Shown: in pieces, positions 6,174 to 8,590 of the stretch | How the letters are laid out: each line of letters begins with the position of its first letter | Position numbering within the stretch: position 1 is the first letter of the stretch | Assembly: GCA_031254225.1 (NCBI GenBank) | Contig: JAIRUU010000047.1 | Coordinates: 1-8,590 of the forward strand | Source: Candidatus Elusimicrobium euhamitermitis | Lineage (GTDB): Bacteria; Elusimicrobiota; Elusimicrobia; Elusimicrobiales; Elusimicrobiaceae | Direction: 5' to 3' | Length of the DNA stretch: 8,590 nucleotides | Position numbers and translations under genes: made by a program | The notes under the pieces: generated by a model | What the model saw: only the letters and a program-made list of their open reading frames with translations | Databases searched by the model: none | Told to the model about the DNA's origin: nothing

Positions 6174-7257
6174 AAAATTTTCTGATAACTCCGCATATAT
6201 TTTGGACGTCTTTTTTGTTAAGCGCGGGATAACTTGGAAGATTAATTCCTCTCAAACCTATATCTTCCGCCATCTCAAAACCGCGCCCTTTTTTATAATA
6301 CATCGGCATGGTGTGGACCGGATAAAAAGCCGGTCTTGTTTCTATGCCTTCCTGTTTCAGATATTGCCTGAGTTTTGCCCTTTCTTCTTCTGACTCCGCG
6401 AGAAAAGAGCACATCCAGTATGAATGAAAAACATGCGGCGCGCCGTCGTGAAACGTGACGGGAAGATCTTTCAAAAAATCTTTATACCAGCCCGCTATTT
6501 CTCTTTTTTTGGCGATAAATTTATCCGCCTGCTCCAGCTGGGCCAGACCTATGGCGGCCGCGATATTCGTCATACGGTAGTTATAACCTGCTTCGTCATG
6601 CCAATATTCTTTTGTGCCCGCTAATCCCTGGCCTTTTAATTTGGCGGCCCTTTTGGCCAGAGCGTCGTTATTTGAAACCACCATGCCGCCCTCGCCGCAC
6701 GTTATGGTTTTATTTCCGAAAAAAGAGAATGTGGCAATATCGCCGAAAGCGCCGGCATGCCTGCCTTTATATCTGCTGCCCACGGCCTCCGCGCAGTCTT
6801 CAATAACATAAAGATTATGTTTCTTTGCAATTTTCATAACCGCGTCCATATCGCACATCATTCCATAAAGGTGCACGGCGATAACCGCTTTGGTCTTGGC
6901 CGTTATTTTTCTTTCCAAATCCCGCGGGTCCAGCTGCCACGTGTCCTTTAAACTGTCTATAAAAACAGGCTTTGCTCCGGCAGTGACAATCGGGTTAACC
7001 GACGCGATATAAGTAAAAGTGGGAACTATGACTTCGTCCCCTTTTTTAATGCCCAGAGTTTCCAAAGCCAAGTGAATTGCCACGGTGCCGTTTGTCACGC
7101 ATACGGCGTTTTTTACGCCGATAAACTGCGCGAACTTTTTTTCAAATTCGTTAATAAATTCCCCTTTTGAAGAAATCCAGCTGCTGTCCAGACATTCGTT
7201 TATATACTTTTTTTCATTGCCGCTTAAGGACGGTTGATAGACGGGATATTTGTACAT
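6160..7257 (-). CDS. per: GDP-perosamine synthase-like PLP aminotransferase (DegT/DnrJ/EryC1/StrS family)
   Basis: This full-length 365-residue sugar aminotransferase has PLP lysine Lys183 in FFGNKTIT, Asp154 in VIEDCAEA, and the glycine-rich GEGGMVVS. It resembles GDP-perosamine synthase (Per/RfbE, E. coli O157 type) across its length: YPVYQPSLSGNEKKY and CLDSSWISSKG at the N-terminus, PTFTYIASVNPI, HLYGMMCDMD, YWHDEAGYNYRMTN followed by AAIGLAQLEQAD, and ETRPAFYPVHTMPMY near 306-320. The enzyme uses PLP and glutamate to convert GDP-4-keto-6-deoxy-D-mannose to GDP-perosamine in the cytosol. The match is from recall. DegT enzymes of UDP-4-keto sugars (PglE type) are the alternative, but they usually lack this combination of motifs. 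It starts 4 nt after the glycosyltransferase stop and overlaps the acyltransferase start by 14 nt, so the two probably act in sequence. Upstream steps (ManC, Gmd) are not in the window. Confidence 0.9.
   Translation of the reverse strand: MYKYPVYQPSLSGNEKKYINECLDSSWISSKGEFINEFEKKFAQFIGVKNAVCVTNGTVAIHLALETLGIKKGDEVIVPTFTYIASVNPIVTAGAKPVFIDSLKDTWQLDPRDLERKITAKTKAVIAVHLYGMMCDMDAVMKIAKKHNLYVIEDCAEAVGSRYKGRHAGAFGDIATFSFFGNKTITCGEGGMVVSNNDALAKRAAKLKGQGLAGTKEYWHDEAGYNYRMTNIAAAIGLAQLEQADKFIAKKREIAGWYKDFLKDLPVTFHDGAPHVFHSYWMCSFLAESEEERAKLRQYLKQEGIETRPAFYPVHTMPMYYKKGRGFEMAEDIGLRGINLPSYPALNKKDVQNICGVIRKFYESR
6916..6934. repeat. 19-bp exact direct repeat, copy 2 (inside aminotransferase gene)
   Basis: Second copy of the 19-mer at 2384-2402. 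It encodes LDPRDL at residues 109-114 of the aminotransferase. The flanking bases differ on both sides. Confidence 0.6.
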
Positions 7258-7261
7258 AAAA

Positions 7262-8557
7262 TTAGCCGAGCATTTCCGCAGCCATAATTTCCATGGTTTT
7301 ATCCCATGAAAATTTTTTGGCGCGCGCTTCCCCCTTTTTTGAATATTCTCTTCTTAACTCTTCATTAAAATACAGCGTTTCAAAAGCTTTGATAAGTTCT
7401 CCTTCGTTTTCCGGATTTATCATTAGACCCGCGTCCCCTATCACTTCCGGCATGGCGGAAGCGTTGGAACATATGACCGGCGCGCCGCAGCTCATAGCTT
7501 CAAGTATAGGCATGCCGAAACCCTCGTACAAAGACGGATAAACAAAAATCTCCGCGCCGCGGTAGAGCGCGTTCATATCTTCGTCGTCAATATAACCGGC
7601 CTGTATAATTTTATTTTTATATTTTTCCAGACCGCCGAGAACGGCGCCGAATTTTTCGGAAAAAGAATCCCACGACGCTCCGCCCAGCACAAAAACCATA
7701 TCGTCAATATTATTTTTTTGGCTAAAAGCCGCAAAACTCCTCACGGCAAATATCAGATTTTTCCGCGGCTCAAGCGTGCACATGCTGAGCATATATCTTT
7801 TGCCATGCGGAATATTATATTTTGCGCGCGCCGCGTTTATAACCCCTGCGTCCGTTATACGTTTGTATTCCTGATTTGGCGCAAGCGGGATTACCGTTAT
7901 ATGTCCGGGATTTATTGCCGGAACATGCTTTATAAAATCTTTCTTTGTGTTTTCCGATATCGCAAAATAATAATCTCTGTTATTTATTGAACGTATCAGT
8001 TTTACATAAGACGGCATTTTCCTTTTTAACTTAGGAAAATACTGCGGAAATATTAAAGGAATAGCGTCGTACAAAACAGTAAACTTTTTTATGTGCGGAT
8101 ATTTTGACACGGCAACAGGCGCGGCGTTCATCGGCGATAAAAATAGGTCCGCGGCTTTAAGTTTTTCCGTCCACCCGCGCCCCTGCAGCGGCAATAAAGA
8201 GAATAAACCTGTTATCTGGGAAAGAACGTGATACAAAGATTTTTTAAATTTGTCGCCTTTATCTCTGCATTGATGTTTTTTCTGTATTAAAAACCCTTTG
8301 ACGGAAAAAAAATAATTTTCTTCGCTTTGGTTTATGATTTCCAAATCCGAATAATCTTTAAATTCCGTCTCAAGCAACTGCCGCAGCTGCGCCAGATAAT
8401 TGGGGTGGCAGTAAAGTTTTAAATTAATATCTTTTCTTTTAAGCAGTTCTTTGAAAATGTTATACACTACAAAGAAAATCCCGCTTCTGGCCGCGTTTTT
8501 GGACAAAGCATTAGCGAGTATCGTCGCGTCATAAACCAAAATTTTCTTTTTTGTCAT
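7262..8557 (-). CDS. GT4-family glycosyltransferase
   Basis: A 431-residue retaining glycosyltransferase of GT-B fold, family GT4, with canonical motifs. The N-terminal domain has ILVYDATIL and the ARSGIFFVVYNIF acceptor/donor loop around Gly26, plus VLYDAIPLIFP (161-171). The C-terminal domain has the nucleotide-binding SMCTLEPRKN (258-267), FVYPSLYEGFGMPILEAMSCG around 338-358 with the EX7E pair Glu345/Glu353, and SAMPEVIGDAG. It resembles mannosyl- and perosaminyl-type (MtfB-like) transferases of O-antigen clusters, but the donor cannot be fixed from sequence. A GDP-mannose-derived donor is inferred from the neighbours. No membrane segment or signal peptide is seen, so it should act at the inner membrane's cytoplasmic side. 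The ATG at 8557 overlaps a stop codon in another frame (TAATG) and has a weak GGGA 7 nt upstream. The frame stays open to the window edge, but the family's N-terminus starts at this Met. Confidence 0.92.
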   Translation of the reverse strand: MTKKKILVYDATILANALSKNAARSGIFFVVYNIFKELLKRKDINLKLYCHPNYLAQLRQLLETEFKDYSDLEIINQSEENYFFSVKGFLIQKKHQCRDKGDKFKKSLYHVLSQITGLFSLLPLQGRGWTEKLKAADLFLSPMNAAPVAVSKYPHIKKFTVLYDAIPLIFPQYFPKLKRKMPSYVKLIRSINNRDYYFAISENTKKDFIKHVPAINPGHITVIPLAPNQEYKRITDAGVINAARAKYNIPHGKRYMLSMCTLEPRKNLIFAVRSFAAFSQKNNIDDMVFVLGGASWDSFSEKFGAVLGGLEKYKNKIIQAGYIDDEDMNALYRGAEIFVYPSLYEGFGMPILEAMSCGAPVICSNASAMPEVIGDAGLMINPENEGELIKAFETLYFNEELRREYSKKGEARAKKFSWDKTMEIMAAEMLG

Positions 8558-8590
8558 TATAAAGTCCCGCTTCTCGCGCGCTCTATGTCT
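8557..8590 (-). CDS. 3' end of a probable upstream gene (last 10 codons)
   Basis: Before the GT4 start, one minus-strand frame reads ...DIERARSGTL and then TAA, which shares its last A with the GT4 ATG (TAATG). The same 1-nt TAATG junction links the tandem glycosyltransferase to the HAD gene, so this is likely the tail of another operon member. Only ten residues are visible and no function can be named. The frame shared with the GT4 gene is also open here, so the tail could instead be non-coding leader. Confidence 0.4.
   Translation of the reverse strand, partial: DIERARSGTL

Larger units (their letters stand above)
586..8590 (-). other. Minus-strand glycan biosynthesis/export operon
   Basis: Six complete genes and a probable partial one lie head to tail. 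Their junctions, in transcription order, are: 1-nt overlap (TAATG, 8557), 4-nt gap (7258-7261), 14-nt overlap (6160-6173), 4-nt overlap (ATGA, 5571-5574), 1-nt overlap (TAATG, 3091) and 1-nt gap (2362). There is no space for internal terminators, and no convincing internal promoter was seen. Translational coupling is likely because most starts lack a strong Shine-Dalgarno. The transcript would end at the hairpin at 538-573. Confidence 0.85.

Noticed and set aside
7276..7297. Small CCAT/ATGG hairpin near the end of the GT4 gene
   Set aside because: A 4-bp stem inside coding sequence with no T-tract is too weak to call a terminator or regulatory element.
1..8590. CRISPR arrays, tRNA/rRNA genes, insertion sequences, riboswitches
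   Set aside because: No regularly spaced repeats, cloverleaf-like segments, transposase motifs or long leader regions were seen. Nearly every base is in a well-supported gene.

Overview
The window reads as a cell-envelope glycan locus from a Gram-negative (diderm) bacterium. An OmpA-type peptidoglycan-binding protein and an MsbA-type lipid A-core exporter are hallmarks of an outer-membrane organism. Composition is mixed: Lys and Phe codons are mostly AAA and TTT, Ala, Pro and Arg codons often end in G or C, and homopolymeric A/T tracts are common. I cannot assign the phylum from sequence alone. An Elusimicrobiota-like or other deep-branching gut or environmental diderm is only a guess.

Layout. 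Positions 1-525 (+) hold the 3' part of an OmpA-family gene that begins before the window. A hairpin with T-tracts at 538-573 separates it from a convergent block. From 586 to the right edge everything lies on the minus strand as one packed, operon-like series. In transcription order (right to left) it is: the last codons of a probable upstream gene (8557-8590), a GT4 glycosyltransferase (7262-8557), a GDP-perosamine synthase-like PLP aminotransferase (6160-7257), a NeuD/PglD/PerB-type sugar N-acyltransferase (5571-6173), an 827-residue tandem glycosyltransferase (3091-5574), a HAD-IIB protein closely resembling eukaryotic-type phosphomannomutase (2363-3091), and an MsbA-like ABC exporter (586-2361). 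Junctions range from a 14-nt overlap to a 4-nt gap, so there is no room for internal terminators. The operon promoter must lie beyond 8590 or inside an upstream gene.

How the genes may fit together (inference): the phosphomannomutase-like enzyme would make mannose-1-phosphate for GDP-mannose. After ManC and Gmd (not seen here), the aminotransferase would form GDP-perosamine and the acyltransferase would N-acylate it. Three GT-B catalytic modules in two proteins would build a glycan, and the ABC exporter would flip the lipid-linked product or its lipid A acceptor. The points most worth attention are the eukaryotic-type PMM homologue in a bacterial glycan operon and the double glycosyltransferase whose two EX7E motifs both depart from the canonical form. 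No RNA genes, CRISPR arrays or insertion sequences were seen, and there is no gene-free stretch longer than about 60 bases.
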